A DNA stretch of 64,000 nt from Acidobacteriota bacterium (GTDB lineage: Bacteria > Acidobacteriota > Blastocatellia > UBA7656). The notes beneath the pieces were generated by a model, which was given only the letters and a program-made list of their open reading frames with translations, had not been told where the DNA came from and did no database searches. The stretch lies in NCBI GenBank assembly GCA_038040445.1, contig JBBPIG010000006.1:155812-219811 (forward strand), read 5' to 3'. Made by a program: the position numbers and the translations under genes. This document shows positions 1 through 10,468 of the stretch, piece by piece (the first letter of the stretch is position 1; each line of letters opens with the position of its first letter).

Positions 1-3000
1 TGCTGCTGGCGGCCAAGTTTCAATCCGCTAAAGCGCGTCTTCTTCTCTGCGACACGCGTTTTCGCTACCACAAGTTTCGGGTGATCTGGTTTCAATCCGC
101 TAAAGCGCGTCTTCTTCTCTGCGACTGGCTCGACATCCTCGACAAGAACGAGAGCAGCGTCGTTTCAATCCGCTAAAGCGCGTCTTCTTCTCTGCGACGT
201 GCGAAGTAGAGAGACAATCAATACACAACAAAGGGTTTCAATCCGCTAAAGCGCGTCTTCTTCTCTGCGACCTGCCCAAAGAAAGCTCGGCTGAAATAGT
301 AGTGGAACAGTTTCAATCCGCTAAAGCGCGTCTTCTTCTCTGCGACGTCAGGCTAAATGATTTGCTCGATATTTAACGAGTTTCAATCCGCTAAAGCGCG
401 TCTTCTTCTCTGCGACCGAGACCATTGGCCAGCACGAGAAAAATGTCACAGCGTTTCAATCCGCTAAAGCGCGTCTTCTTCTCTGCGACTTATATTGGGG
501 TACATAATCATCAACGACAAGTGGGGTTTCAATCCGCTAAAGCGCGTCTTCTTCTCTGCGACTGAAACTGTATTGTTTTCCTCATCACGCCGGAGGAAGT
601 TTCAATCCGCTAAAGCGCGTCTTCTTCTCTGCGACCCGCCCAACGCGATGTCCCTGCTCGATGTTCGTGAAGTTTCAATCCGCTAAAGCGCGTCTTCTTC
701 TCTGCGACAAAATGAGAACCGATCGGCTCTCACAATGGGCAACAGTTTCAATCCGCTAAAGCGCGTCTTCTTCTCTGCGACTTGTGTTTCATGGCCGAGG
801 TGGGGATTTTCGTGCAGTTTCAATCCGCTAAAGCGCGTCTTCTTCTCTGCGACGTCCCAAGGGTCTGAGCTGTGCTGACGGAACAGCAGTTTCAATCCGC
901 TAAAGCGCGTCTTCTTCTCTGCGACGACCTTTTGTGAAAGCGTTTTAAAGTGTGCTCGCAAGTTTCAATCCGCTAAAGCGCGTCTTCTTCTCTGCGACAC
1001 GGCGAATCAAGACCAGATCAAGCAGATATAGTGGTTTCAATCCGCTAAAGCGCGTCTTCTTCTCTGCGACGTTAAAATCTTTATGAGTACACCAATCAAT
1101 CAACAAGTTTCAATCCGCTAAAGCGCGTCTTCTTCTCTGCGACAGTACGATCGGACTGGGAGGCAGCGTTGAAGCGAGCGTTTCAATCCGCTAAAGCGCG
1201 TCTTCTTCTCTGCGACACCAAATATTCAACCCGCCGACGACGACTACTAGTAGTTTCAATCCGCTAAAGCGCGTCTTCTTCTCTGCGACTTGCAAATCAG
1301 TCGCGAGACAGTTAACAAGCATCTCGTTTCAATCCGCTAAAGCGCGTCTTCTTCTCTGCGACGCGAGCTTCAGCGACTATCTTACTGGTAAACGTTCGGT
1401 TTCAATCCGCTAAAGCGCGTCTTCTTCTCTGCGACCGACGCAGTGGCAAAGGCATGGGTTCAACTCGAGAAGTTTCAATCCGCTAAAGCGCGTCTTCTTC
1501 TCTGCGACATCCCAATCTGCGCGTCGGCTTTCTTTGTTGTGGTGTTTCAATCCGCTAAAGCGCGTCTTCTTCTCTGCGACTTGCGGACCGCTTGAGACAT
1601 GTGCGGCGTTGGGGAGGTTTCAATCCGCTAAAGCGCGTCTTCTTCTCTGCGACTCCGCAATCCAGCGTAGCACGGTGGCGATGCAGCGGTTTCAATCCGC
1701 TAAAGCGCGTCTTCTTCTCTGCGACGTAGTGCTACTTGTATCTGCCGTAGTGTTTTTTTTGAGTTTCAATCCGCTAAAGCGCGTCTTCTTCTCTGCGACA
1801 TCCCAAATCGAGACCGAGAACAGGACCTCGCGTTGGTTTCAATCCGCTAAAGCGCGTCTTCTTCTCTGCGACTTAACTTTGGAAAGCGGTGAAGTTGTGG
1901 TTTTTTTGGTTTCAATCCGCTAAAGCGCGTCTTCTTCTCTGCGACACATCCATGCCCAGGTCTTAAAACAGATCTTCGATCGTTTCAATCCGCTAAAGCG
2001 CGTCTTCTTCTCTGCGACGGCTTGGACTTCGACGGAGATCGGCAGCAACTCGAGGTTTCAATCCGCTAAAGCGCGTCTTCTTCTCTGCGACTGAACAATT
2101 CAGTAGAGAACAGCGTCATCACCACGTTTCAATCCGCTAAAGCGCGTCTTCTTCTCTGCGACGACAACGGCACCCCTCTAAATGTAAATGGCGACATCGT
2201 TTCAATCCGCTAAAGCGCGTCTTCTTCTCTGCGACACGACAGCCGCTACGCGCAACTCGATCACATCCACGTTTCAATCCGCTAAAGCGCGTCTTCTTCT
2301 CTGCGACAGCAACATCGCGTCGGACTTAAAGATCCGGGGGATGTTTCAATCCGCTAAAGCGCGTCTTCTTCTCTGCGACTAAGGAGCGAATGATGAACAT
2401 TCAAGATAACACTAGTTTCAATCCGCTAAAGCGCGTCTTCTTCTCTGCGACCTGCCCAACTATTAGGACCACCCCAGAAGGCTAAGTTTCAATCCGCTAA
2501 AGCGCGTCTTCTTCTCTGCGACGACACTCTATGGCCGTAGAGTGTCGGCCACCTTCTCGTTTCAATCCGCTAAAGCGCGTCTTCTTCTCTGCGACGCAAC
2601 CAGCCACTCGCCCGCTCGCCCGTGTCCCCATGTTTCAATCCGCTAAAGCGCGTCTTCTTCTCTGCGACACATACACCCTCCTCCCATCCTCTCGCGCCGT
2701 AGCGTTTCAATCCGCTAAAGCGCGTCTTCTTCTCTGCGACTTGACGTGGCGAGCGACCTCGCGGCTGCGCACAAAGTTTCAATCCGCTAAAGCGCGTCTT
2801 CTTCTCTGCGACACAAATGCACTAACTGTGGCAGCGCCAGGCCTGATGGTTTCAATCCGCTAAAGCGCGTCTTCTTCTCTGCGACTGCAAAATCTAGTTG
2901 GTCCGGCCCTAATCTTAAGGTTTCAATCCGCTAAAGCGCGTCTTCTTCTCTGCGACCAAACATTTCCTCGGCATTGCCGTTAAACTCAATTCGTTTCAAT

Positions 3001-6000
3001 CCGCTAAAGCGCGTCTTCTTCTCTGCGACCGCCCCAAAGCCAGCGGTGGTCCATCGCTTTCGTGTTTCAATCCGCTAAAGCGCGTCTTCTTCTCTGCGAC
3101 GTTGTCACGAAAGACGACAAGCCGGTCGAAGCCGACGTTTCAATCCGCTAAAGCGCGTCTTCTTCTCTGCGACGCTCTATAACAGTAAAGCCTGTGAATC
3201 GAGAGCCGAAGTTTCAATCCGCTAAAGCGCGTCTTCTTCTCTGCGACCCATGCGAGCTAAGAACAACAACTCGAAGCAGGATCGTTTCAATCCGCTAAAG
3301 CGCGTCTTCTTCTCTGCGACTGGGAGGGTGGCGTTAGCGCGCAACCAGTCTGCTCGTTTCAATCCGCTAAAGCGCGTCTTCTTCTCTGCGACCAGTCCAC
3401 GTACCTCTGGAAGGCAACGAGGGTCTTGTTTCAATCCGCTAAAGCCCGTCTTCTTCTCTGCGACAGGTCATTCTTTCCCTTAAGAAGCTTGCTAGTATAG
3501 TTTCAATCCGCTAAAGCGCGTCTTCTTCTCTGCGACAGGTGAATATGGCTTGCAACGGATTCAGTTGCATGTGTTTCAATCCGCTAAAGCGCGTCTTCTT
3601 CTCTGCGACTGAGAAAACGAAACACGTGTGAAGCAGAAGAGACAGTTTCAATCCGCTAAAGCGCGTCTTCTTCTCTGCGACATGGTTGTTCTGCCATTTA
3701 AAATAAAAGAACTTGCTGTTTCAATCCGCTAAAGCGCGTCTTCTTCTCTGCGACCGCCGGGTCGTGGGAGGAGTGGGTGCAAGAACCCAGTTTCAATCCG
3801 CTAAAGCGCGTCTTCTTCTCTGCGACATATGCCATGAGTCGGGTTTAGTGTTGCTGGTAAGTTTCAATCCGCTAAAGCGCGTCTTCTTCTCTGCGACGAA
3901 GGAGAGTCTTCGCACTGGCAACCCGGTCGATCTGTTTCAATCCGCTAAAGCGCGTCTTCTTCTCTGCGACAAAGGACTGTATCAGGATGCTTGTTGTGGG
4001 CTATCGTTTCAATCCGCTAAAGCGCGTCTTCTTCTCTGCGACAGCAAGAAACTGAAAGAGCACGGTGAAACACTCGAGTTTCAATCCGCTAAAGCGCGTC
4101 TTCTTCTCTGCGACAGCTCCGATCGATACGTAGTAACGGGGAAACCAGGGTTTCAATCCGCTAAAGCGCGTCTTCTTCTCTGCGACAGGAGCTTGCACTT
4201 CTCAACTACCCGAACGGTGGTGTTTCAATCCGCTAAAGCGCGTCTTCTTCTCTGCGACATGGCGAGTAGTCAACAATCAACCAGGAGGGAAAAGTTTCAA
4301 TCCGCTAAAGCGCGTCTTCTTCTCTGCGACGACCGTGCCACTGCTCGAACGATGAGTAGCTACCAGTTTCAATCCGCTAAAGCGCGTCTTCTTCTCTGCG
4401 ACATAATCCCTAGTTCGTATGAGCTAGGTCCGGCGAAAGTTTCAATCCGCTAAAGCGCGTCTTCTTCTCTGCGACCCGCCCGTGACTTTACGGATCAATC
4501 ACAATTGGCCGGTTTCAATCCGCTAAAGCGCGTCTTCTTCTCTGCGACGTAAGCAGCTTAACAACTTAGTTTGAAACGAGGTGGTTTCAATCCGCTAAAG
4601 CGCGTCTTCTTCTCTGCGACGGACAGGACCTCGCCAGCGCAGCGATCATCCCCCTCGTTTCAATCCGCTAAAGCGCGTCTTCTTCTCTGCGACCTGACCC
4701 GAGCAAAGGAGATTCTCGATGAAACGAGTTTCAATCCGCTAAAGCGCGTCTTCTTCTCTGCGACACGATCAGAAGCTGGAGCTGGGTCAAGCCAACTGGG
4801 TTTCAATCCGCTAAAGCGCGTCTTCTTCTCTGCGACGGAGACGAAAATTATTATGAATACAGATGACGAAGACGTTTCAATCCGCTAAAGCGCGTCTTCT
4901 TCTCTGCGACACCACGAGCGTCAGTCCCTTGACCCCACTGGAGTCGTTTCAATCCGCTAAAGCGCGTCTTCTTCTCTGCGACGCCGCAAACGACACAACA
5001 ATGGATTAAGGATAATCCGTTTCAATCCGCTAAAGCGCGTCTTCTTCTCTGCGACATGATTGGAATTCCGCCTACTATTCCCGCAAGATTGGTTTCAATC
5101 CGCTAAAGCGCGTCTTCTTCTCTGCGACAGGGTAGAATTATAGGAGACACCTATGATGGCTACGTTTCAATCCGCTAAAGCGCGTCTTCTTCTCTGCGAC
5201 AAGCCTAGCGTGACGCGGCCGTCTCAGCCGAACTGTTTCAATCCGCTAAAGCGCGTCTTCTTCTCTGCGACGCGAGGTACGGATGGCTTGTGGCGTCCAA
5301 AGTAAGGTTTCAATCCGCTAAAGCGCGTCTTCTTCTCTGCGACCAGATCAACAAGATTGGACTCAACCGCGGCGGATACGTTTCAATCCGCTAAAGCGCG
5401 TCTTCTTCTCTGCGACTACTTTAAAACATAGCGCCCTGATAGACGGCGCGAGTTTCAATCCGCTAAAGCGCGTCTTCTTCTCTGCGACGTCCACATGTTT
5501 TGGTGAACGGAGGTAAGGATGTCGTTTCAATCCGCTAAAGCGCGTCTTCTTCTCTGCGACAAGACGAGGGGTGGATATTAGTCAAAGGTGATAAGGTTTC
5601 AATCCGCTAAAGCGCGTCTTCTTCTCTGCGACTGGAAAAGCCAGGAGGGCGTTGACTACATTAAGAAGTTTCAATCCGCTAAAGCGCGTCTTCTTCTCTG
5701 CGACTGGCCAAGGTCCCACCGGACTGGCCGGGCGAGCTGCGTTTCAATCCGCTAAAGCGCGTCTTCTTCTCTGCGACATGACTGGACATCTGTTCAATAC
5801 AGCCTCCCGTATTGTTTCAATCCGCTAAAGCGCGTCTTCTTCTCTGCGACAAACTAAGGGGCTTTATGCCTTATTGGGTAGGAGGTTTCAATCCGCTAAA
5901 GCGCGTCTTCTTCTCTGCGACAAAGTGAGGTTTGCAACATCATGAGGATACTCACTGTTTCAATCCGCTAAAGCGCGTCTTCTTCTCTGCGACATATCTG

Positions 6001-8024
6001 GGAGGTTTTGAGAGCAAAAGGGATCTAGAGTTTCAATCCGCTAAAGCGCGTCTTCTTCTCTGCGACACCAAGGAGCTCGATCGGCCTTAACTTCTGGGAA
6101 CGGTTTCAATCCGCTAAAGCGCGTCTTCTTCTCTGCGACGAAGCCTTTATCAGAGGGATGCCTGACTACAAAAGCGTTTCAATCCGCTAAAGCGCGTCTT
6201 CTTCTCTGCGACGAACTTGGCCCGGAAGACAGAGAAGGGGAATCTGAAGTTTCAATCCGCTAAAGCGCGTCTTCTTCTCTGCGACAGCAGATCAAACAGA
6301 CGGTGGGGTCGCCCCTTGTCGTTTCAATCCGCTAAAGCGCGTCTTCTTCTCTGCGACTAGAACAGCATTACGGCAAAGGCTACGAGTTCGGCGTTTCAAT
6401 CCGCTAAAGCGCGTCTTCTTCTCTGCGACGCGAGAAGCCTGACCAGATGGAGCGGATACGTCCGTTGTTTCAATCCGCTAAAGCGCGTCTTCTTCTCTGC
6501 GACGGCATCATCACTTGTGTGTGGATGGTGCAGAACAGTTTCAATCCGCTAAAGCGCGTCTTCTTCTCTGCGACATGGTGACAGCTCTTGCCTCGGCCAG
6601 TTGGTTTCTTGTTTCAATCCGCTAAAGCGCGTCTTCTTCTCTGCGACGACGTTAAATGGACCCAATGTTGGTCTTGCTGGTGTTTCAATCCGCTAAAGCG
6701 CGTCTTCTTCTCTGCGACCGACCCAAGCTTTGTCAAAATAGCACGAACGATGGGTTTCAATCCGCTAAAGCGCGTCTTCTTCTCTGCGACGTCAATCCGT
6801 CAAAGTTGGCCCTCACACCATTTACGTTTCAATCCGCTAAAGCGCGTCTTCTTCTCTGCGACTTCATGGTCAACGATAGGTTGGCCTGGTTGTGGGATGT
6901 TTCAATCCGCTAAAGCGCGTCTTCTTCTCTGCGACGAGATCGAAACCGGGGACTCAGTCCAGCTTACTCTGTTTCAATCCGCTAAAGCGCGTCTTCTTCT
7001 CTGCGACGTTGTGGAATAGCGTCCTGGCGGCTGGTGAATGATGTGTTTCAATCCGCTAAAGCGCGTCTTCTTCTCTGCGACTCAACTGAAACTACCTGTC
7101 TGTGATAGATGGCGAAGTTTCAATCCGCTAAAGCGCGTCTTCTTCTCTGCGACTGAGGGGAGTGGAGATTTACTTTATCACCGCCGATGTTTCAATCCGC
7201 TAAAGCGCGTCTTCTTCTCTGCGACAAAATCTTCATGGTGCGAATGGTCGGACTGCTCTGGTTTCAATCCGCTAAAGCGCGTCTTCTTCTCTGCGACAAG
7301 CAGATCTGTCCAGAGGTTTGCGGTTCAGAAAGGTTTCAATCCGCTAAAGCGCGTCTTCTTCTCTGCGACTAGTATTACTGGTTTTGGTGAGTGGCGTCGT
7401 GTTAGTTTCAATCCGCTAAAGCGCGTCTTCTTCTCTGCGACTTCCTAGCACACACGGAGGTAAGCAAATAATGTCGAGTTTCAATCCGCTAAAGCGCGTC
7501 TTCTTCTCTGCGACTTCCTAGCACACACGGAGGTAAGCAAATAATGTCGAGTTTCAATCCGCTAAAGCGCGTCTTCTTCTCTGCGACATGACTACCCAAT
7601 TACTGTTTGATGCTCGTGGTCGGTTTCAATCCGCTAAAGCGCGTCTTCTTCTCTGCGACATTCATAAACGACGATTTACCCAGCTTGGTTGAGAGTTTCA
7701 ATCCGCTAAAGCGCGTCTTCTTCTCTGCGACAAGCGCGACAGCGTCTTACATGCAATGCCATCGCCTCGTTTCAATCCGCTAAAGCGCGTCTTCTTCTCT
7801 GCGACCCGATGACGGGTTGCGTATTGTCTCTGGTGGGACGGGTTTCAATCCGCTAAAGCGCGTCTTCTTCTCTGCGACATCAAACAGTCACTCGTGGGCG
7901 GTGTTGTTGTTTTGAGTTTCAATCCGCTAAAGCGCGTCTTCTTCTCTGCGACTCGGAGAGATCCAGCGCAAATGTCGCGCTGGAAAGGTTTCAATCCGCT
8001 AAAGCGCGTCTTCTTCTCTGCGAC
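1..8024 (-). CRISPR. Very large type III CRISPR array, 111 repeats, left end outside the window
   Basis: Counted by eye there are 111 copies of a 37-nt repeat that begins GTTTCAATCC and ends CTGCGAC on the plus strand (first 17-53, last 7988-8024), enclosing 110 full spacers of about 33-38 nt. Bases 1-16 are the end of another spacer, so the array continues to the left. Read on the minus strand the repeat ends GGATTGAAAC. This is the classic form whose last 8 nt become the crRNA 5' tag, so transcription runs leftwards from the leader at 8025-8306. All repeats look identical except the one at 3428-3464, which has one G-to-C change. Spacers 7442-7477 and 7515-7550 are identical. The repeat holds a weak CGC/GCG stem around TTTA, so processing by Cas6 (26743-28065) is expected. 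Confidence 0.99.
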
Positions 8025-8306
8025 TGTCGGCTCTCTAAACCTAGCGATACCAACTGTAAGCCCCCGCATTGGGCTAACCCGTCTTTTTTGGTCTCGCAGT
8101 GGCCGAAGCATACAACCAATTCGTCCCTCCGTGCAAAGGCAAAATGAACGCAGGCCGCGTATAGCGGGTCTGGGCTAAACCCCCGGCATTTTCGGGTTTC
8201 ATGTGGTTAGCCCAACACGCGCCACGACCCTCCAAGAGAGCAATGAAGCCGCCAAGAAATCCCAGTAAGAATATGTGCTGCTGAAGGCGGCGCGGCACAA
8301 CCGGGA
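8025..8306 (-). promoter_or_regulatory. CRISPR leader region
   Basis: This is the non-coding stretch between the leader-proximal repeat (ends 8024) and cas2 (8307). Repeat polarity puts the leader here and the array promoter on the minus strand. It contains a nested hairpin at about 8172-8214: an outer pair TGGGCTAA/TTAGCCCA and an inner pair AAACCC/GGGTTT. A related GGGCTAACCC motif recurs near 8073-8084, close to the array. I could not define -10/-35 boxes with confidence. New spacers should enter next to position 8024. The first 30-40 nt beside the repeat look like neither repeat nor any spacer. Confidence 0.7.
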
Positions 8307-8579
8307 TCAGAGAATATACACCATTTTGTCCGTAGTTGTAACGGCTCGCCCGAGAGCGACGGTCTCTTTTCGACAGGCGGCACAGATGTCGTAATAGCGC
8401 ACATTGTCTTCGGGCAAGACGACCAGGGCGACCGCGCGCCGCATCTCGTCGAAGAGTTGCTCGGTGATGACGCACTCGAAGACGCTGAACTGAACGCGAT
8501 CGCCAAAGCGCCTCAACGTCTTGTGGAGTTGAGTGCGCCGCTTATCATCGGAGACGTCATATGCAACTACAATGAACAT
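8307..8579 (-). CDS. cas2: Cas2 (copy next to the leader)
   Basis: A 90-residue protein of typical Cas2 length. It opens MFIVVAYDVSDDKRR, the Cas2 ferredoxin-fold first strand with the conserved Asp (D8), followed by the usual VQFSVFEC strand. Cas2 is the non-catalytic bridge of the Cas1-Cas2 integrase that inserts new spacers at the leader end. It is the last gene before the leader and lies downstream of the reverse transcriptase on the same strand. It differs clearly from the second cas2 at 10074-10349, so the two are not a recent duplication. The C-terminal part, with a CAACRK motif and the end DKMVYIL, is normal for the family. Confidence 0.96.
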   Translation of the reverse strand: MFIVVAYDVSDDKRRTQLHKTLRRFGDRVQFSVFECVITEQLFDEMRRAVALVVLPEDNVRYYDICAACRKETVALGRAVTTTDKMVYIL

Positions 8580-8662
8580 GGCTATAGTAGTCCGTAGTCA
8601 GTAGTCCGTAGTCCGTAGCGGGTAGTTCGCGTTCACTCATACACGAGAGGCCAGATCAGGAA
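8580..8662. repeat. TAGTCCGTAG-type short-repeat cluster
   Basis: The gap between cas2 and the reverse transcriptase carries overlapping copies of TAGTCCGTAG/TAGTCAGTAG (about 8586-8620). It is the same family as the perfect 28-bp inverted repeat at 10351-10458 beside the other cas2, but only one arm is present here. No gene is visible in the gap. The shared element on both sides of the RT-cas2 block could serve as a recombination site; this is inferred from position only. Confidence 0.75.
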
Positions 8663-10042
8663 TCACCGGTCGCGCACCGCGTCTCTTAGTCGAGTGAGAA
8701 GGCCTCTTGCTTCGGTGCTTGCTGCTTTTATTCGACTAGTGGTCTGGCGGCGATGCCGGCCGGCGAACTCGATTATTCGCTGGGTAACGACCTCCGGCAA
8801 TGACGGTGGCGGAACGACACGACCATCCGGGCTGAACGTGTGACCCAGGAACTTGAACGACTCGAGCGGCGAAACGACTCGGCTCTTCTCAGGATGGAGG
8901 CGAAGGCGGCGCTCGCGAAGGGTGGCTTGAGATTCGCGCATCACCGCGCGCGCGTCGGCTTCGGTCCGGCAAAGGATGACGAAATCGTCGCAGTAGCGGA
9001 CGAGCCTGTGAGAGGGTTTCGTCATCGCCAGGTCGAACGGATGCAGGTAGACATTGGACAGCAGCGGCGAAAGCGGCGCCCCCTGGAGGGTACCTCGTGG
9101 AGACTTGAGCTTTTCGAGTCCCTTTAGCGCGAATGGCGCAGCGGCAACTAACCCAATAGCGGCGCCGCCTATGCCGAGGGCTTTGAGGGAGAACAACCCC
9201 CGAAGCGCCGCGCGTTGGGCTACGACGAGCAACAATCCGTCTTGAAGCAAGCGCCCCATGGCGGCGCGGCGGAGTTCCGAGCCCGGCGAGCTGTTTTGCG
9301 GCGATTCAGCTTCCGATTGCGCAGGCCAATCCGTTTCGGCTTGCTCGGGGCTATCAACACCAAGGCGCTCGCAGGCGAATTGATCGAGGCGGCTGTCGAT
9401 GGCGTCGCGAACCGCCAGGTTCATTCCGGCTACTGAAGATCGCCAGCGCCGTATCCAGTCCAGGGTCGGGCGACCTCCGTCCAGCGCTCCGGCGTCGAGC
9501 CACTGCTTGATCAACTGCAATACATCCGGGTCGGGCAGTGTGCGAGCGAGGTCATCGAGGAGAAGCTGATGATCGAGCGCGCCGAAGAAGTTTTCGACGT
9601 CGGCGTCGACGGTCCACAGGAAGCCCTGGGCGCGAGCTACGACGAGGCGCTGGATGGCCATCTCGACAGAACGTTCGGGGCGAAAGGCAAAGCTACAATC
9701 GAGGAACTGCCTTTCGAACATGGGCTCGACGGCATCGAGCACGGCGCGCTGCGCGATGCGGTCGCGAACGGTGAGGATAGCGATCTCGCGCTGGCGGCCA
9801 TCGGGCTTCAAGACGCAGACGTGGCGTGCAGGGAGCGGTTCGTAGGTCTTATCGAGCAGGTTGCGGCCGAGCTCTTTAAGGTTCGGCGCGAGATTGCGCT
9901 CGAAGGCGCGGATGCTGACGGCATCGGCGCCGGCTGAGCCGCGATTCGCGCGTACCTTGCGCCAGGCGACCTGGAGCGAGGGGATGGAAGAGATCTGGAG
10001 TAACAGGCCGTGTGACTGAGTTTGTTTGGTTCGTGGTTGCAT
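8663..10042 (-). CDS. CRISPR-associated reverse transcriptase with a large internal insertion
   Basis: A 459-residue group II intron-like RT. Motifs in order: PDGRQREIAILTVRDR (about 80-95), CSFAFRPERSV (116-125), catalytic motif A VDADVENFFGALDH (145-158), GTLQGAPLSPLLSNVYLH (317-334), YCDD active site (350-353) and FKFLGHTFSPDG. RTs in CRISPR adaptation modules can copy RNA for spacer acquisition; here the RT sits between two cas2 genes and close to cas1 but is fused to neither. Start ATG at 10042 is backed by GGAGG five bases upstream. Odd feature: about 125 residues lie between the helix ending WLDAGALDGG (190) and GTLQGAP, where most relatives have a short linker. The insert includes a hydrophobic stretch at about 282-306. 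All catalytic residues are intact, so activity is plausible. Confidence 0.93.
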   Translation of the reverse strand: MQPRTKQTQSHGLLLQISSIPSLQVAWRKVRANRGSAGADAVSIRAFERNLAPNLKELGRNLLDKTYEPLPARHVCVLKPDGRQREIAILTVRDRIAQRAVLDAVEPMFERQFLDCSFAFRPERSVEMAIQRLVVARAQGFLWTVDADVENFFGALDHQLLLDDLARTLPDPDVLQLIKQWLDAGALDGGRPTLDWIRRWRSSVAGMNLAVRDAIDSRLDQFACERLGVDSPEQAETDWPAQSEAESPQNSSPGSELRRAAMGRLLQDGLLLVVAQRAALRGLFSLKALGIGGAAIGLVAAAPFALKGLEKLKSPRGTLQGAPLSPLLSNVYLHPFDLAMTKPSHRLVRYCDDFVILCRTEADARAVMRESQATLRERRLRLHPEKSRVVSPLESFKFLGHTFSPDGRVVPPPSLPEVVTQRIIEFAGRHRRQTTSRIKAASTEARGLLTRLRDAVRDR

Positions 10043-10073
10043 AGGTCCTCCGATTACGGGTTGTTATTGATTG

Positions 10074-10349
10074 TCAGCATATCCAGACGTCAGGGTCGCG
10101 GCTGAGCTCGGCATCACTGTGCAGGCTGAACCGATCCCGGCAGTCCTGGCATAGCTTGTAGATCTGGACCTTGTCCTCGAGTCTATTCATGCGCATCTTC
10201 GATTCGTGGACGAGGGCGGCCATCCGCTGTTTTGAGAGCGAGCATTCAAAGACGCTGCGCTGGACTCGCTTCCCATACGCCTCCATCAACTTCGCGACTT
10301 CGCGGAGCCGCTTGTCGTCGCAAATGTCATAAGCCACTAGAAAAAACAT
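10074..10349 (-). CDS. cas2: Cas2 (second, divergent copy)
   Basis: A 91-residue Cas2 beginning MFFLVAYDICDDKRLR with the conserved early Asp (D8) and the VQRSVFEC strand. It lies between cas1 (upstream) and the RT (downstream) on the same strand. Only scattered residues match the other Cas2 at 8307, so these are two old lineages kept in one module. They could pair with Cas1 separately, form a heterodimer, or one could be a relic; the sequence alone does not tell. The start ATG at 10349 is the natural family start. Confidence 0.96.
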   Translation of the reverse strand: MFFLVAYDICDDKRLREVAKLMEAYGKRVQRSVFECSLSKQRMAALVHESKMRMNRLEDKVQIYKLCQDCRDRFSLHSDAELSRDPDVWIC

Positions 10350-10350
10350 G

Positions 10351-10458
10351 GTCCGTAGTCCGTAGTCAGTAGTCCGTATGTTCGGGGTTCGGAGTTCGAC
10401 GTTCCGACTCCGGGACCCCGGAGTACGGACTACGGACTACTGACTACGGACTACGGAC
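10351..10458. repeat. Perfect 28-bp inverted repeat between cas1 and cas2
   Basis: The arms 10351-10378 and 10431-10458 are exact reverse complements built from GTCCGTAGTC/CAGTAGTCCGTA units, and the spacer between them holds a further imperfect palindrome (GTTCGGAG region). Transcribed leftwards it would form a very stable hairpin between cas1 and cas2. It has no T-run of a normal terminator. The same unit occurs at 8586-8620. It resembles intergenic palindromic repeats scattered through many genomes and may attenuate or protect the mRNA. Confidence 0.85.
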
Positions 10459-10468
10459 TAACCCCATC

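Noticed and set aside
3682-7622. Six spacers begin exactly with ATG (3682, 4259, 5056, 5778, 6575, 7588)
   Set aside because: Other first triplets such as GAC, TGG and ACG start four to five spacers each, so six is not a convincing enrichment without a statistical test.
6138-7915. Plausible peptide sequence in nearly every leader-proximal spacer on the plus strand, taken alone as proof of sense bias
   Set aside because: A 36-nt stretch is open in at least one of three frames most of the time, and the reverse complements I tried were open too. Only the RBS-ATG orientation count was kept as evidence.
495-8178. Open reading frames across the CRISPR array encoding repeated peptides such as FNPLKRVFFSAT or FQSAKARLLLCD
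   Set aside because: They are only the translated 37-nt repeat read with intervening spacers; they have no ribosome-binding sites and both strands show them.
8074-8506. Minus-strand frames overlapping cas2 and the leader (133 and 99 residues)
   Set aside because: They lie in other frames of cas2, have no family features and would cover the leader.
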